DNA from: Paracoccaceae bacterium Fryx2
GTDB lineage: Bacteria > Pseudomonadota > Alphaproteobacteria > Rhodobacterales > Rhodobacteraceae
DNA: 64,000 nt
Direction of reading: 5' to 3'
NCBI GenBank assembly: GCA_032334235.1
Contig: JAVSGI010000005.1
Coordinates: 1,302,001 to 1,366,000, forward strand
Made by a program: the position numbers and the translations under genes
The notes under the pieces: generated by a model
Seen by the model: only the letters and a program-made list of their open reading frames with translations
Databases searched by the model: none
Told to the model about the DNA's origin: nothing
Shown: piece by piece, positions 1 to 9,736 of the stretch
Layout of the letters: the number at the start of each line of letters is the position of its first letter
Position numbering within the stretch: position 1 is the first letter of the stretch

Positions 1-487
1 GCTTGGCGAGCGCGGCTTCGAGCACCAGATCGCGGCGGGCGGCCTGAAGTCGCTGCACCAGATCGCTGGTGCGGGTATAGAACACGCGGTGTCCCCGCTC
101 GATCAGGGCATGGCCTATCGCGCAGAGAATGTGCGTCTTGCCCGTGCCGGAATTGCCGATGGCGATCAGATTGCCGCCACCCTCCAGCCAGTCGCCGGCC
201 GCCAAGGCCTCGATCCGGGCGCGCGGCAGGGTTGGCAGCGCCTTGAAGTCGAAGGTCGCCAGCGTCTTGCCAGCCGGTAGCTGTGCCTCGTTCATGTGGC
301 GCTGAATGCGGCGCATGTCGCGTTCGGCCAGCTCGTATTCCGCGAGGACGGCCAGAAAGCGGGCAGCGGGCCAGCCTTCGGCATCGGCGCGGGTGGCAAT
401 CTCGGTCCAGAGTTTGTGGAAGCTGGGCAGGCGCAGCGCGGTCAGCATGCCGGGCAGCGTGTGGATGTCGATCTCGCGGGAGGTCAT
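1..487 (-). CDS. istB: IstB helper ATPase, IS21 family (C-terminus outside window)
   Basis: N-terminal part of the transposition helper ATPase, which in IS21 elements activates IstA and directs target choice. It starts with ATG at 487, overlapping the istA stop as ATGA, as in copy B. The visible protein carries the Walker A segment IAIGNSGTGKTH. The rest, including Walker B, is beyond the window edge. A few substitutions distinguish it from copy B (for example the segment around 380-425), so the copies are close relatives rather than identical. Confidence 0.9.
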   Translation of the reverse strand, partial: MTSREIDIHTLPGMLTALRLPSFHKLWTEIATRADAEGWPAARFLAVLAEYELAERDMRRIQRHMNEAQLPAGKTLATFDFKALPTLPRARIEALAAGDWLEGGGNLIAIGNSGTGKTHILCAIGHALIERGHRVFYTRTSDLVQRLQAARRDLVLEAALAK

Positions 488-1993
488 GCGCAGGCTCCCA
501 GAAGGGCATCGAAGCTGTCGAGCGAGGGATGGGCGACGGCAACATCTCTCGGCAGCGCCGTTTGCCGCGGGTTCAGGCAGGATGCCAGAGGTCCGGGATC
601 GGGCACCCGGCCCGCGTCCAATTCTGCTGCCAGCAGATGTGCCAGTTCCGCCTCGCAGGCCCGGTCGTGGGCGATGAACAGCAGGTCGACCATGCGGCGG
701 CAGGCGTCGCGGCGGGGCAGATCGCGCTGCAGCACCTTCCAGGCCTCAGCGTATTCGGTTCGCGGGAACAGGCTGTCGCGGTAGATCGAACTCCACAGGG
801 CTTGCGGTTTGCGCCGCAGCGCATGGATGACGTGATGGTAGTTGATGACATGCACGCGATGGCCATCGCCGCGACCTCGCGCCCTTGTATGGCTGACGAC
901 CAGGGTGCTGCCGAGAAAGGCCTCAAGGCGATCGTCGTAAAGGTGGACCCGCAAGCGCTGCCCGATCAGCTGCGACGGGGCGCTGTAGAAGATGCTCTTG
1001 ACCAGAAAGCCGCTGGTGCGGGTGACCGGAACCACGGTCTCTGTAAAGTCGGTGGTGCGCCGGCGCGGCAGGGGCTTCAGATGCGCCCGTTCCACCTGCG
1101 TGGCCGCCGCCCGCTGCCGGTTGCGCCGTGCCACCAGAATGTCGATGAAGCGGCGGTAGTCCTCAATGCTGGCGAAGTCGCGGCTGCCGCGCAGGATCAG
1201 CGCCTGTTCGATGGCTTTCTTGAGGTGCCGGTTCTGGGATTCCACCGCGCCGTTCTCATGAGCTTCCCCGCGGTTGTTGCGACTGGCCTCCATGCCGTAA
1301 TGGCCGACGAAGGCATTGTAGCGCGTGGTGATATCCTGGCGCTGGTCAGCCGTCAGGTTGCGGAAAGCGGCCGAGAGGCTGTCGGTGCGATGCTCCTGTG
1401 GTGCCCCGCCGAGCGACCAGAGCGCCTGCTGCAGGTTCTCGGCCAGGGCCGTGAAGCTCTCCCCGCCCAGGACCACCCCGACATGCTCCCACCGGCTGTA
1501 GACCATGACGAAGTGGTAGAGCAGATGCGGGAATAGCTGGCCCGCGATCGTCACCTCCAGCTCCTCGGCATGAGTGAAGTCGGACTGGGCCATGCGGCCC
1601 GGCTCCGGCGTCTGGCGGAAGATGATGTCGCGCTCGGGCCCGTTCAACGCCCGCCACTGCCGCACCCGCCGTTCCAGGGTGCGCCGGATGCCGGTCATCG
1701 GGGAAGGCCAGCGGGTGCAGGCCCTGAAGGTGGCGCAGCAGGGTGACGGCCTGCAAGGCGCTGTCCCTCTCCAGCAAGGGAAGGATGTCGCCCTCCCAAA
1801 AGCCTTCGAGGGGATCGGCCACCGTGCGCCCGTGAACGATCTTGCGGTTCGAGGGCAGCGTCGGATCGGCATCGAACCGTCGGGCCGTGCGCTCACTGAA
1901 CCCGGCGCGGGCGGCCGACGTGCGCTGACTGTGATATCGGAGGTCGGACATGTATAATCTCAATTGCTGGTCGTTGATGGGTTTGTAGGCCAA
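484..1993 (-). pseudogene. istA: IstA transposase, IS21 family, frameshifted
   Basis: DDE transposase of the IS21 element. The start is TTG at 1993, preceded by GGAGG seven bases upstream, giving MAYKPINDQQ. Compared with copy B there is one extra base near 1690 (GGATGCCGG here, GGATCCGG there), which shifts the frame after roughly 100 codons. The span is 1510 nt, one more than the 1509 nt of the intact gene. The catalytic-domain acidic motifs (SDFTHAEE, EHRTDSLS, HENGAVESQ) remain in the downstream frame. The copy may be inactive in its own right, or mobilised in trans by copy B. A sequencing error cannot be excluded. Confidence 0.85.
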
Positions 1994-2170
1994 CCCGGAT
2001 CCTCCGTTTGACGGCAGAGGAACCCGGCTTACCAACCCGCAGCGACCAGCACCTTCCCCGAAATCAATCAAGCCGGTGGGGCTGCCCTCCAGACGGGCAT
2101 GCCCGTCTTCCGTTCAGCCCCACCGGCCAAGGTGGTTGTCGGCACCGGCCAAGATGGTTGTCGCGCAACA

Positions 2171-2954
2171 CCACGGCGTCGATGCAGGCGTCCGGGCCCC
2201 GGTTGCTGGTCCGCACCATCAGTTCGTCATAGACATCGGTTTTCGAGAAATCGATCGTCTCGGCGCCGCCGGCCTCGGCCATCGCCAGCCGCTCGGGCAC
2301 CTCGTCGATCGCGATCACCCGGCCTGCGCCCATCATCAGCGCACTGCGGATGGCGAACTGCCCGACGGGGCCGCAGCCCCAGACCGCGACGGTATCCCCG
2401 TCCTGGATCTGCGCGTTCTCGGCGGCCATGTAGCCGGTCGGAAAGATGTCGGACAGGAACAGCGCCTGCTCGTCGGTCAGGCTGTCGGGCACCTTGATCG
2501 GCCCGACATCGGCCATCGGCACGCGCAGGTATTCGGCCTGACCCCCGCTGTAGCCCCCGAGCATGTGGCTGAAGCCGAACAGGCCCGCAGGCGAATGGCC
2601 CATGGCCTTGATCGCCATTGCGGCGTTGGGGTTGGTCCGGTCGCAGGCCGAGAACAGGCCCTTCTGGCAGAACCAGCATTGCCCGCAACTGATCGTGAAG
2701 GGCACCACGACCCGGTCGCCGACCTTGAGGTTGGTGACCTCGGAGCCGACCTCCTCGACCACGCCCATGTTCTCGTGGCCGAGGATGTCGCCGCTTTCCA
2801 TGGTCGGCTGGTAACCGTCGAACAGATGCAGGTCCGAGCCGCAGATGGCGCAGGCGGTGATCCGGATCACGGCATCGCGCGGGTGCTCGATCTTCGGATC
2901 GGGGACGGTATCGACGCGAACGTCGCCCTTCCCGTGCCAGCAAAGCGCGCGCAT
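2171..2954 (-). pseudogene. Zinc-dependent alcohol/formaldehyde dehydrogenase, C-terminus lost to IS21
   Basis: The N-terminal ~260 residues of a zinc-dependent medium-chain dehydrogenase start with [12 protein letters not shown] at 2954. Visible motifs are the catalytic zinc cysteine in [24 protein letters not shown], the structural-zinc cysteine cluster [15 protein letters not shown] and the Rossmann segment [11 protein letters not shown]. The overall pattern resembles glutathione-independent formaldehyde dehydrogenase-like proteins of about 390 residues. Recognisable homology stops at PDACIDAV, where the IS21 end begins, so the last third of the nucleotide-binding domain is missing. The reading frame runs about 100 nt into the IS before stopping. 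Confidence 0.88.
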
Positions 2955-3108
2955 CTAGCGGTTCCCGCGGGGGTCGGGCGCATCGACGCGCGGCGCGCGC
3001 CGGGACTTTTGGCCGGTATGGAACATCGGTTTCATCCTTGTGATCAGTTGCTGCCGGGATGCGGCGGCGACCGGGTGGCGCTGCCACCACGATCGCCGTT
3101 GCCCGAAA

Positions 3109-3774
3109 TCAGGTGTCCGACGACCTGTCGGCGGGCGTGGCGGGCCGCGGCGCGGCACCGGCTGCCGGCGCCTGATCTCCGGACGGGCGGGGTGTTGCAG
3201 GGGCCGGGGCCGCGGCCTTTTCCTGCGCCGCCGCGGCTGCCTTCGCCTCTTTCACCGCCTTGACCTCGACGAAGCGGTGCGTGATCGCATCAAGGTTCTG
3301 GTCGAACCATTCCGCCATCGCCTCCTCCTCGCGGAGTGACGCTTCCAGTCGGGGGCGCAGGTCGGGCTTGCCCGCCATGTCGGCCAGCACGAGCAGCGTG
3401 CGGTAGGTCGCGATTTCCAGATGCTCGGTCATCATGTCAGCAACCACGGCCTTCAGCACCGCATCGTCGCTGAAGCCCTGGATCGAGGACTGGCCGAACC
3501 CCATCACGCTCAGCAGCGCGTCCTTCACCATCGAGGTCGAGGCGCCACACGTCTCGAGGCCGGCCTCAAGCCTGCGCGCCTGTTCGCGGGTCTCGCGAAC
3601 ATGCTCGGACAGTCTGGCGTGCAGTTCGGGAAAATCGGTCAGCTGCTTGAGCTGCGGTTCCAGCACTGCGATCACCTGCTTTTCCAGCGCATGAGCGTTG
3701 CGAAGGCTGGTGACCAGCGTTTCATGGGCAACGGCCTTCAGGGCCGTCGGCGCGGGGATGGTGTCGGTGGGCAT
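3109..3774 (-). CDS. DUF892 (YciE/YciF-like) ferritin-fold protein
   Basis: A 221-residue protein whose first ~165 residues form the helical DUF892 pattern (LRNAHALEKQVIAVLEPQ, later EHLEIATYRTLLVLAD and SLREEEAMAEWFDQN). Family members are ferritin-like four-helix proteins linked to stress; the exact role is unsettled. The C-terminal ~50 residues are a low-complexity Ala/Pro tail. The start at 3774 (MPTDTIPAP) is preferred over the ATG at 3789 because a GGAGA ribosome site lies about eight bases upstream of it. It stands alone between the broken dehydrogenase and the RidA gene. Confidence 0.8.
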   Translation of the reverse strand: MPTDTIPAPTALKAVAHETLVTSLRNAHALEKQVIAVLEPQLKQLTDFPELHARLSEHVRETREQARRLEAGLETCGASTSMVKDALLSVMGFGQSSIQGFSDDAVLKAVVADMMTEHLEIATYRTLLVLADMAGKPDLRPRLEASLREEEAMAEWFDQNLDAITHRFVEVKAVKEAKAAAAAQEKAAAPAPATPRPSGDQAPAAGAAPRPATPADRSSDT

Positions 3775-4078
3775 GGGACGATTCTCCATTGGGTTGTCCC
3801 AAGGAAACTGACAGATCGCCATTTCGTTCCGGATCATCTTCGGCAGTCGTTCCGGTTGTCCGGTTTTCGTTGACCGGGGTCCGTGCGCAAGGCCCGCGCT
3901 GCGCCAGAATGACCACATGTCGTTGAAACCGGCAGCAACCCTTCCCGAAACGATGTGAATGCCCTCGGGCGAGCCGGGGGCCAGCCTCCGGACCCCCGGG
4001 ATATTCGGGCTAAGGTGAAAGCCGCAGCAGGGTCCAATTGCGCCGGGCGTCCGGGTGGAGCGGTGCCTTGCGGAAACG
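3775..4078. other. Intergenic stretch with one degenerate copy of the Rhodobacterales repeat
   Basis: No convincing gene is seen in these ~300 bases. The 5' part (3775-3940) is leader sequence of the DUF892 gene. Around 3976-4012 lies GGCCAGCCTCCGGACCCCCG followed by GGATATTCGGGCTAAGG, a degenerate member of the repeat family found again at 4541, 15068, 15159, 26672 and 30006. Confidence 0.6.
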
Positions 4079-4492
4079 TCAGTCGGGAATCATGGCCGTG
4101 GCGTCGATTTCCACCAGCCAGTCCGGCCGGGCGAGCGCGGTCACCACCACGCCGGTCGAGACCGGATGCACGCCTTTGATGTATTCGCCCATGGTGCGAT
4201 AGACCGCCTCGCGGTGGCGCACGTCGGTCAGGTAGACCACCACCTTGCAGAGGTGTTCCATCCGGCCGCCGGATTCCTCGATCAGCTGGCGGATGTTCTG
4301 CATGACCTTGTGGGTTTGTTCGACCGGATCGTGGCTGTTGATGTTCTGCGCGGTTTCGAGGTCCTGCGGGCACTGGCCGCGCAGGAAGATCATGGTGCCG
4401 CGTGCCACCACGGCCTGGCAGAGATCGTTGTCGAGCTTCTGCTCGGGGTAGGTGTCGCGCGTGTTGAACTTGCGGATGCGGGTGTGGGCCAT
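4079..4492 (-). CDS. RidA/YjgF family protein
   Basis: A 137-residue single-domain protein of the Rid family, with typical segments FLRGQCPQDLET, HKVMQNIRQLIEESGG and KVVVYLTDVRHREAVY, ending in the core ARPDWLVEIDATAMIPD. Rid proteins hydrolyse reactive enamine/imine intermediates made by PLP enzymes and amino acid oxidases. That fits the neighbouring Rieske oxygenase, aminotransferase and FAD oxidoreductases, which would generate such intermediates during amine catabolism. It is read in the same direction as the Rieske gene upstream but separated by a repeat unit, so co-transcription is uncertain. Confidence 0.88.
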   Translation of the reverse strand: MAHTRIRKFNTRDTYPEQKLDNDLCQAVVARGTMIFLRGQCPQDLETAQNINSHDPVEQTHKVMQNIRQLIEESGGRMEHLCKVVVYLTDVRHREAVYRTMGEYIKGVHPVSTGVVVTALARPDWLVEIDATAMIPD

Positions 4493-4540
4493 GAAGTCTC
4501 TTTCTGGTCGTCGGAACGGGCGGAACAGGGCGGAAAGGCC

Positions 4541-4591
4541 GGGGGCTGCCTGCCCCCGGACCCCCGGGGATATTTGGAAACAGAAGAATGG
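4541..4591 (+). repeat. Short intergenic repeat (GGGGATATTTGGAAACAGAAGAA type)
   Basis: A unit of the same family as the copies at 15068, 15159, 26672-26754 and 30006-30090. A GC-rich hairpin arm (GGGGGCTGCCTGCCCCCGG) is followed by CCCCCGGGGATATTTGGAAACAGAAGAA. It lies between the stop of the Rieske gene and the start of the RidA gene. Confidence 0.75.
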
Positions 4592-4592
4592 A

Positions 4593-5645
4593 TCATGGGA
4601 TCATGCCCGCAATGTAGCGGGCGAAGTCGTAGTTCGGGCGTTCGAGGTGGCTGAGGGGGCCGGGTTCGGAAAGCCCGGCGCAGAGGCCGCGGTAGACCTT
4701 CTCGACGCAGCCCTTGTCTTCGACGTTGACCGCGTCAAGCAGGGCCTTGAGGCGGGCAAAGTGATCCTGCGCCCTGGGGTCGGTGACGAATTCGGGGGCA
4801 AGGCCGCCACCGAACACCACGTTGACGTGGCCGGGGCCGTCGGGCGTCAGGCAAAGGTACCAGAAATAGCCCGGGCTGAGGGTGATCAGGAGGGACGGGT
4901 AGACCGAGATCAGCCAGGTGGTGCGGCGCTCGTCGCCATCGAGTGTGGTGTTGGTCGGGTGGGCCAGCGTCAGGTCGAGCGCGTCGTTCTTCAGGATGAA
5001 GTGGTAGTTGAAGGCGGGCAGCCCTTCGGGACAGGTCATCTGCAAAAGATCGACATGGCCGCCGATGGTGCCCGCGTGGCAGACCGGCAGGTGGTAGCTT
5101 TCCATGAAATTCTCGGCCAGCACCTTCCAGTTGGTGGCCCAGCGGAAATCCTCGCGGAACGCCTCGACGTAAGCCTCCATGTGGTATTTGCCGACCAGCG
5201 CCGCGACCCCGGCCAGCTTGTCGTGCGGGCTGGCGGCATCAGGGTTCAGGGTGACCATGATCCAGCCCAGCCAGTCTTCGCAGCGCACCTGCGGCAGGGC
5301 GATCCGGTCCTTGCAGAAGCCGGTGTTCAGGGTCATCGCCGGGGCGCCGCGCAGGGTGCCGTCGAGGTTGTAGGTCCAGGCGTGGTAGGGGCACACGATG
5401 GCGCGGGTGTTGCCGCGACCGGACAGCAGGGTCGACATGCGGTGGCGGCAGACGTTCGACATGGCGCGCAGCGTGCCGTCGCGGTCGCGCAGCACGATGA
5501 TGGGCTCGCCCGCGATCTCCATCGTCAGGTAGTCGCCGGGGCTGGGCAGGGCGTCGGCCCGCCCGGCGCAGAGCCAGTCTTTCGCGAAGATGTGCTGCAA
5601 TTCCAGCGCGACGAAATCGGGCGAGGTGTAGACCGATTTAGGCAT
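4593..5645 (-). CDS. Rieske aromatic-ring-hydroxylating-type oxygenase, alpha subunit
   Basis: A 350-residue Rieske non-haem iron oxygenase. The [2Fe-2S] ligands are Cys66/His68 (CRHRM) and Cys85/His88 (CPYHAW), and the catalytic iron site shows NFMESYHLPVCH with His185 and His190. Members of this branch include the betaine and stachydrine monooxygenases that remove N-methyl groups. The context (BetI-like regulator, FAD and GcvT-like genes, betaine/polyamine-type transporter) supports a demethylase role, but the substrate is not readable from sequence. The open frame extends about 60 nt upstream of the ATG without another ATG or GTG, so a slightly longer protein with a rare start is possible. 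Confidence 0.88.
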   Translation of the reverse strand: MPKSVYTSPDFVALELQHIFAKDWLCAGRADALPSPGDYLTMEIAGEPIIVLRDRDGTLRAMSNVCRHRMSTLLSGRGNTRAIVCPYHAWTYNLDGTLRGAPAMTLNTGFCKDRIALPQVRCEDWLGWIMVTLNPDAASPHDKLAGVAALVGKYHMEAYVEAFREDFRWATNWKVLAENFMESYHLPVCHAGTIGGHVDLLQMTCPEGLPAFNYHFILKNDALDLTLAHPTNTTLDGDERRTTWLISVYPSLLITLSPGYFWYLCLTPDGPGHVNVVFGGGLAPEFVTDPRAQDHFARLKALLDAVNVEDKGCVEKVYRGLCAGLSEPGPLSHLERPNYDFARYIAGMIP

Positions 5646-5835
5646 CGCGCGGGCCTGGTCGAACGGCAGGGCGACGTTGGCGCGCAGTTCGGCAAGCGGG
5701 GTCGGGTCGGGCGGGGTCAGGTCGGGTTTGTGCCGGGTAATGGGTCACTCCGCTGCCGATGCCGCACTTGCGCGGTGGACCGTGCCGAATCGCCGCGCAC
5801 GGCGGGTCGGCCCCGTCAGCTTGTCGCAAACCCCG

Positions 5836-5857
5836 GCGGATTTCTGCAGAAATCCGC
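5836..5857. terminator. Perfect 22-bp palindrome between the regulator and Rieske genes
   Basis: The sequence GCGGATTTC-TGCA-GAAATCCGC is a perfect inverted repeat. It lies 30 bp past the stop of the TetR gene and ~190 bp upstream of the Rieske start, both on the minus strand. It could be a terminator hairpin for the regulator gene or a protein-binding site for the downstream gene. It lacks a long T-run, so the terminator reading is tentative. Confidence 0.5.
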
Positions 5858-5886
5858 GTGCGAGGCATGGCACGACCGCGCAAGGA

Positions 5887-6564
5887 TCACGCCAGCAGCC
5901 CCGCTGCCCCGAAGTGGCGCGGGAAGAAGGCGGCGGCGCAGGTGTGCACCGTCGCCAGCGCCTCGTCTCGGCTGTAGGGGCTGCGGATGGTCATCAGGTC
6001 CAGCCAGACGCCCTCGATGGTGACACGCAGCACACGGGAGGTGCGCGTCGGGTTGCCGGGGTAGCCGCCCTGCCCCATCAGGTCGGCGCAGATCGCCTCG
6101 ATCCGGGCGTTGTAATCCTCGTCGTTCGATCCGCAGCGTTCCTGATAGAGCGGGCGGCTTTGCGCCTCGCCCCAGAAGGAACACCACGCCGACAGCCTGC
6201 CTTGCGTGCAGATTGCCGGGTTGAAATCGGCGCGCAGGAGGGCGTCGAGTTGCGCGGCCGGGTCTTTCGGCGCCGCCTCCAGTGCTGCCAGCCAGTTGTC
6301 GCGGTATTCCTGCGCCAGATAGAGCAGCGTTTCGGTCAGCAGCTTTTCCTTGGTCTGGAAATGGAAGTTCACCAGCCCGTGCGACAGCCCCGCCAGCCCC
6401 GCCACCTCGGTCAGGGTGGTGCGGGCGTAGCCGCGGGTGGCCAGCACCTCGATGGTCGCCTCGATCAGCTGGCTGCGGCGCGCCTCGCGCGACAGCTTGC
6501 GCGGCGCGGGGTCGGCCTTTGGCGGATCGGGGTCGAAATCGGGGGCGGTGTCGGGGTTTGTCAC
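5887..6564 (-). CDS. BetI-like TetR-family repressor
   Basis: A TetR-family regulator with the HTH in the segment RSQLIEATIEVLATRGYA to GLAGLSHGLVNFHFQTKEKL. That helix-turn-helix and the C-terminal WCSFWGEAQSRPLYQE region closely follow BetI, the choline-responsive repressor. The GTG at 6564 (VTNPDTAPDF) is chosen; a TTG at 6609 would add 15 residues, and the N-terminal proline/aspartate-rich arm is atypical either way. The gene faces the aminotransferase operon across ~220 bp containing an 18-bp inverted repeat, so it probably represses itself and the divergent catabolic operon. Confidence 0.82.
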   Translation of the reverse strand: MTNPDTAPDFDPDPPKADPAPRKLSREARRSQLIEATIEVLATRGYARTTLTEVAGLAGLSHGLVNFHFQTKEKLLTETLLYLAQEYRDNWLAALEAAPKDPAAQLDALLRADFNPAICTQGRLSAWCSFWGEAQSRPLYQERCGSNDEDYNARIEAICADLMGQGGYPGNPTRTSRVLRVTIEGVWLDLMTIRSPYSRDEALATVHTCAAAFFPRHFGAAGLLA

Positions 6565-6660
6565 GGGGAATGCTCCGGCCACGGGCGGCGTGGGGTCATA
6601 TCTAGGCAATTGCGCACCGGATGAAAGGGGCGGATGCGGCGGGACGATAGCCGCATTCTG

Positions 6661-6678
6661 ATTGACAGGCCAGTCAAT
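6661..6678. promoter_or_regulatory. Candidate operator for the BetI-like repressor
   Basis: ATTGACAGGCCAGTCAAT is an 18-bp inverted repeat with a single symmetric mismatch pair. It lies midway between the divergent TetR gene and the aminotransferase gene starting at 6787, the expected position for a TetR operator controlling both directions. Confidence 0.6.
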
Positions 6679-6786
6679 ACGGGGTCATCCTGAGCCTGCC
6701 GGGGCCATTTCTGGCCATGACCGGCATGAACCCGGGGGCCGACGCCCCTGCCCGGATGCGCGGCATCCGAACCGAAAGCCTGACCG

Positions 6787-8118
6787 ATGCGCAAACCGAT
6801 CCGCGACCTGACGAAATCGAACGCCCATTACGCCCGGGCGGTGAAACGATTGCCGCTGGGGGTGGCGTCGAGCTTCCGCTACTGGGGCGAGGACCGCACG
6901 ATCTATGTCGATCACGGCAAGGGTGCGCGGTTCTGGGACATCGACGGCAACGGCTATGTCGATTACCGGCTGGGCTATGGCCCGGCGATCCTCGGCTATG
7001 GCGACCCGCGCGTCGATGCGGCGGCGGTGCGCGGCATGAACGTCGGCGGCGTCTTCGCGCTGTCGACCGAGCGTGAACTGGTCGTGGCCGACCGGATCGC
7101 CAGGATGGTGCCGGGGATGGACCTCGTGCGCTTTTCCAACTCGGGCACCGAGGCGGTGATGGCGGCCCTGCGTCTTGCCCGGGCCCACACCGGGCGGGAA
7201 AGCTACCTGCTGATCGAGGGGTCGTATCACGGGCTGTTCGATGCCGCGATGTGGATGGTCAATCTGGCGGACTGGCAGCCGGGCGGTGCGGACGAGCCGC
7301 AGGTCGTCGCCTATTCCAGGGGCATCCCGCAAGACCTGAAGGCGCTGGCGCACCTGACGCCGATGAACGACCCGCAGCGGCTGGAGGATGCGTTCAGAAA
7401 GCACGGCAACACCCTTGCCGCCATGCTGATCGAGCCGATCCAGGGCAACTGCTGCGGCATCTCTGCCACCACCGAATTCGTCCGGCTGGCGCGCAGCCTG
7501 TGCGACAGCTACGGCGTGCTGCTGATCATCGACGAGGTCAAGACCGGCTTTCGCGTCGCGCGGGGCGGCGTGCAGTCGCTGCACGGGGTGGTGCCCGATG
7601 TCGCCTCCTTCGCCAAGGCGATGGCCAACGGCTACCCCATCGCCGCCATTGCCGGGCGCGAGGAGGTGATGCGCACCTTCCGCTTTGGCGGCGCGGCGCA
7701 TGGCGGCACCTATACCGCGCATTCGGTCAGCCTTGCCGCCGCCGAGGAATGCCTGCGCATCCTCGACGAAACCCCGGCGCTGGAAACCATTGCCGCCTAT
7801 GGCGAAAGCCTGAAGGCGGGGTTGTCGGCCATTCTGAAGAGGCGCGGCATCGTCCATTCCTTCACCGGGCATTCCAGCATGTTCGGCCTGTTCTTTGCCG
7901 AGCAGGCGCCCGACAATTACCGCGACTGGAAGCTTTCGGACTACACCTTCTACGACACCATGGCGCTGCACCTGCACGACCTTGGCATCATCTGCGAACC
8001 CGACAGCCGCGAGCCGTGGTTCATCTGCGAGGCGCATGACGCGGCCTGCCTGTCCGACACGCTGGCCGCGTTTGAAACGGCGGTGGACCTGACGCTGGAA
8101 CAGGTGGCGGCGGCATGA
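6787..8118 (+). CDS. Class III PLP aminotransferase (glutamate-1-semialdehyde aminomutase-like)
   Basis: A 443-residue fold-type I PLP enzyme of the class III aminotransferase/aminomutase superfamily. Motifs are [17 protein letters not shown] (phosphate binding), the acidic DEVKTGFR that binds the pyridine nitrogen, and the Schiff-base lysine Lys277 in [12 protein letters not shown]. It heads the plus-strand operon; its TGA overlaps the ATG of the FAD oxidoreductase (ATGA at 8115). The start ATG is followed by [14 protein letters not shown], typical for the family. The substrate is unknown; an amino-group acceptor role in quaternary-amine or sulfonium catabolism is inferred from the neighbours. 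Confidence 0.85.
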   Translation: MRKPIRDLTKSNAHYARAVKRLPLGVASSFRYWGEDRTIYVDHGKGARFWDIDGNGYVDYRLGYGPAILGYGDPRVDAAAVRGMNVGGVFALSTERELVVADRIARMVPGMDLVRFSNSGTEAVMAALRLARAHTGRESYLLIEGSYHGLFDAAMWMVNLADWQPGGADEPQVVAYSRGIPQDLKALAHLTPMNDPQRLEDAFRKHGNTLAAMLIEPIQGNCCGISATTEFVRLARSLCDSYGVLLIIDEVKTGFRVARGGVQSLHGVVPDVASFAKAMANGYPIAAIAGREEVMRTFRFGGAAHGGTYTAHSVSLAAAEECLRILDETPALETIAAYGESLKAGLSAILKRRGIVHSFTGHSSMFGLFFAEQAPDNYRDWKLSDYTFYDTMALHLHDLGIICEPDSREPWFICEAHDAACLSDTLAAFETAVDLTLEQVAAA

Positions 8119-9736
8119 TTTACGACGCCGTGATCATCGGCGCGGGGCACAACGGGCTGGTGACGGCCTGCTACCTCGCCCGCGCCGGGATGCGGGTCTG
8201 CGTGGTGGAAAAGAACGACTGGATCGGCGGCGCGGCGGCGCGACGGTCAGCCGCGAGCTTCATCCGGGCTTCACCTACTCCAACTGCTCCTACGTCAGCA
8301 GCCTGTTCCGGCCCGAGATCATGCGCGATCTGGAATTGCCGAAACACGGCCTGCAGATCCTGCCCTACGAGGGCGGCGCGGTGCTGACGCAAGGTGGCGG
8401 CTATCTCGCGATGTTCCGCGACCACGACGCCAACCGCCGCGAATTCGCCCGCCATTCGGCGCGCGATGCCGAAAGCTACGACCGCTACGCGCGCGACATC
8501 CTGCGCCATTGCCGCTTCATCCGCCCGCTGCTGATGCGCACCCCGCCCGACCCGGCCAGCTTTCGCCCGCGCGATCTGGGCGAACTGGCCTTTCTGGGCC
8601 GCCAGTTGTTCGCCCTGTCGGAAAGCCAGATCTGCGAGATGATCCGGTTCTGGACCATGAGCATTTCCGACTATCTCGACGAGTATTTCGAGAACCCGGT
8701 GATCAAGGCCTATCTCGCGGTGTCGGCGATCATCGGCACCGCGCTGGGGCCGATGTCGCCGGGGTCGGCCTATGTGCTGCTGCACCACTACATGGGCGAT
8801 GTCGATGGCAACGTCGGCGCCTGGGGCTTCGCGCGCGGCGGCATGGGGTCGGTGACGCAGGCGCTGGCGAAATCGCTGGCGGCGGCGGGGGGAGAGATTC
8901 GCGCAGGTCAGGGCGTCGAGCGGATTCTGGTCCGCGCAGGCCGGGCGGTGGGGGTGGTGCTGGAGGATGGCACCGAGGTTGCGGGCCGCCGGGTGATCTC
9001 CAACATGGATGTCAAGCGCACCTTCCTGAAACACGTCGATGCCGCCGAGTTGCCCGGCGACTTCCTGCGCCGGGTCAAGGCGTTCAAGATCCGGGGATCA
9101 TCCGGCAAGCTGAACATCGCGCTTGATGGCCCGCCCGAGTTTCCCGCCCTGCCCGCAGGCGCGCCGATGCTGAAGGGCGACCTGCATTTCACCGACTCGA
9201 TCGAGCGGATGGAGCGCGCCTATGACGACTGGAAAGACGGCCGTTTCAGCCGCGACCCTTTCCAGGACGTGATGATCCCGACGATGATCGACCCGACCAT
9301 GGCGCCGCCCGGCAAGCACTTCATGTCATGCTTCGTGCAATACGCCCCGCCCCGGATCGGGGGTGAGGACTGGACGGATGCCGACCGCGACGCCTTCGGG
9401 CAGACCTGTCTCGACCAGATCGAGACCTACGCACCCGGATTTAAAAACAAGGTGTTGCACGTCGAAGTTCGCACGCCACGCGAACTTGAGGCCGAGGTCG
9501 GCCTGACCGAAGGCAACATCTTCCAGGGCGAACTGACCTTCGACCAGCTGCTGTTCAACCGCCCGGTGCCGGGATATGCCAACTATCGCAGCCCGATCCG
9601 CGACCTGTGGATCTGCGGGTCTTCCACCCATCCCGGCGGCGGGGTGATGGGCGCGCCGGGGCGCAATGCCGCCGCCGAGGTGCTGCGCGAGGCCCGCCTG
9701 CCCGCGAAGATGAGCGACGCTTATGCCGTGCTCTGA
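8115..9736 (+). pseudogene. FAD-dependent oxidoreductase (phytoene-dehydrogenase-like) with a frameshift
   Basis: The N-terminal FAD-binding motif [20 protein letters not shown] is in one frame (8115 to about 8240). The rest, from [20 protein letters not shown] to the C-terminal CGSSTHPGGGVMGAPGRNAA, is in the next frame. The break lies in the repetitive GCGGCGGCGCGACGG run near 8240. The total span is 1622 nt, one short of a multiple of three, so a one-base deletion explains it. The full protein would be ~540 residues. It overlaps the next FAD gene by 14 nt. Either the gene is a recent pseudogene or the consensus sequence has an indel error. Confidence 0.8.

Larger units (their letters stand above)
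1..2170 (-). mobile_element. IS21-family insertion sequence, copy A (left end outside window)
   Basis: Right-hand part of an IS21-type element carrying istA and istB on the minus strand. It is nearly identical to the complete copy at 51256-53842. Its right end carries the tandem terminal repeat GGCCAAGGTGGTTGTCGG / GGCCAAGATGGTTGTCG at about 2127-2163 and probably closes at TGTTGCGCGACAACC (read on the minus strand) near 2170. The last few bases differ from copy B, so the exact end is uncertain by a few bases. The element interrupts a zinc alcohol dehydrogenase gene. A target duplication cannot be checked because the left end is not in the window. Confidence 0.9.

Noticed and set aside
2955-3158. 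A 67-codon minus-strand ORF between the dehydrogenase and DUF892 genes.
   Set aside because: Overlaps the DUF892 3' end, Arg/Pro-rich, no ribosome site; looks like random open frame.
5638-5883. An 81-codon minus-strand ORF between the TetR and Rieske genes.
   Set aside because: Arg/Pro-rich translation over a GTCGGG-type low-complexity stretch, overlaps the Rieske start and contains the 22-bp palindrome.
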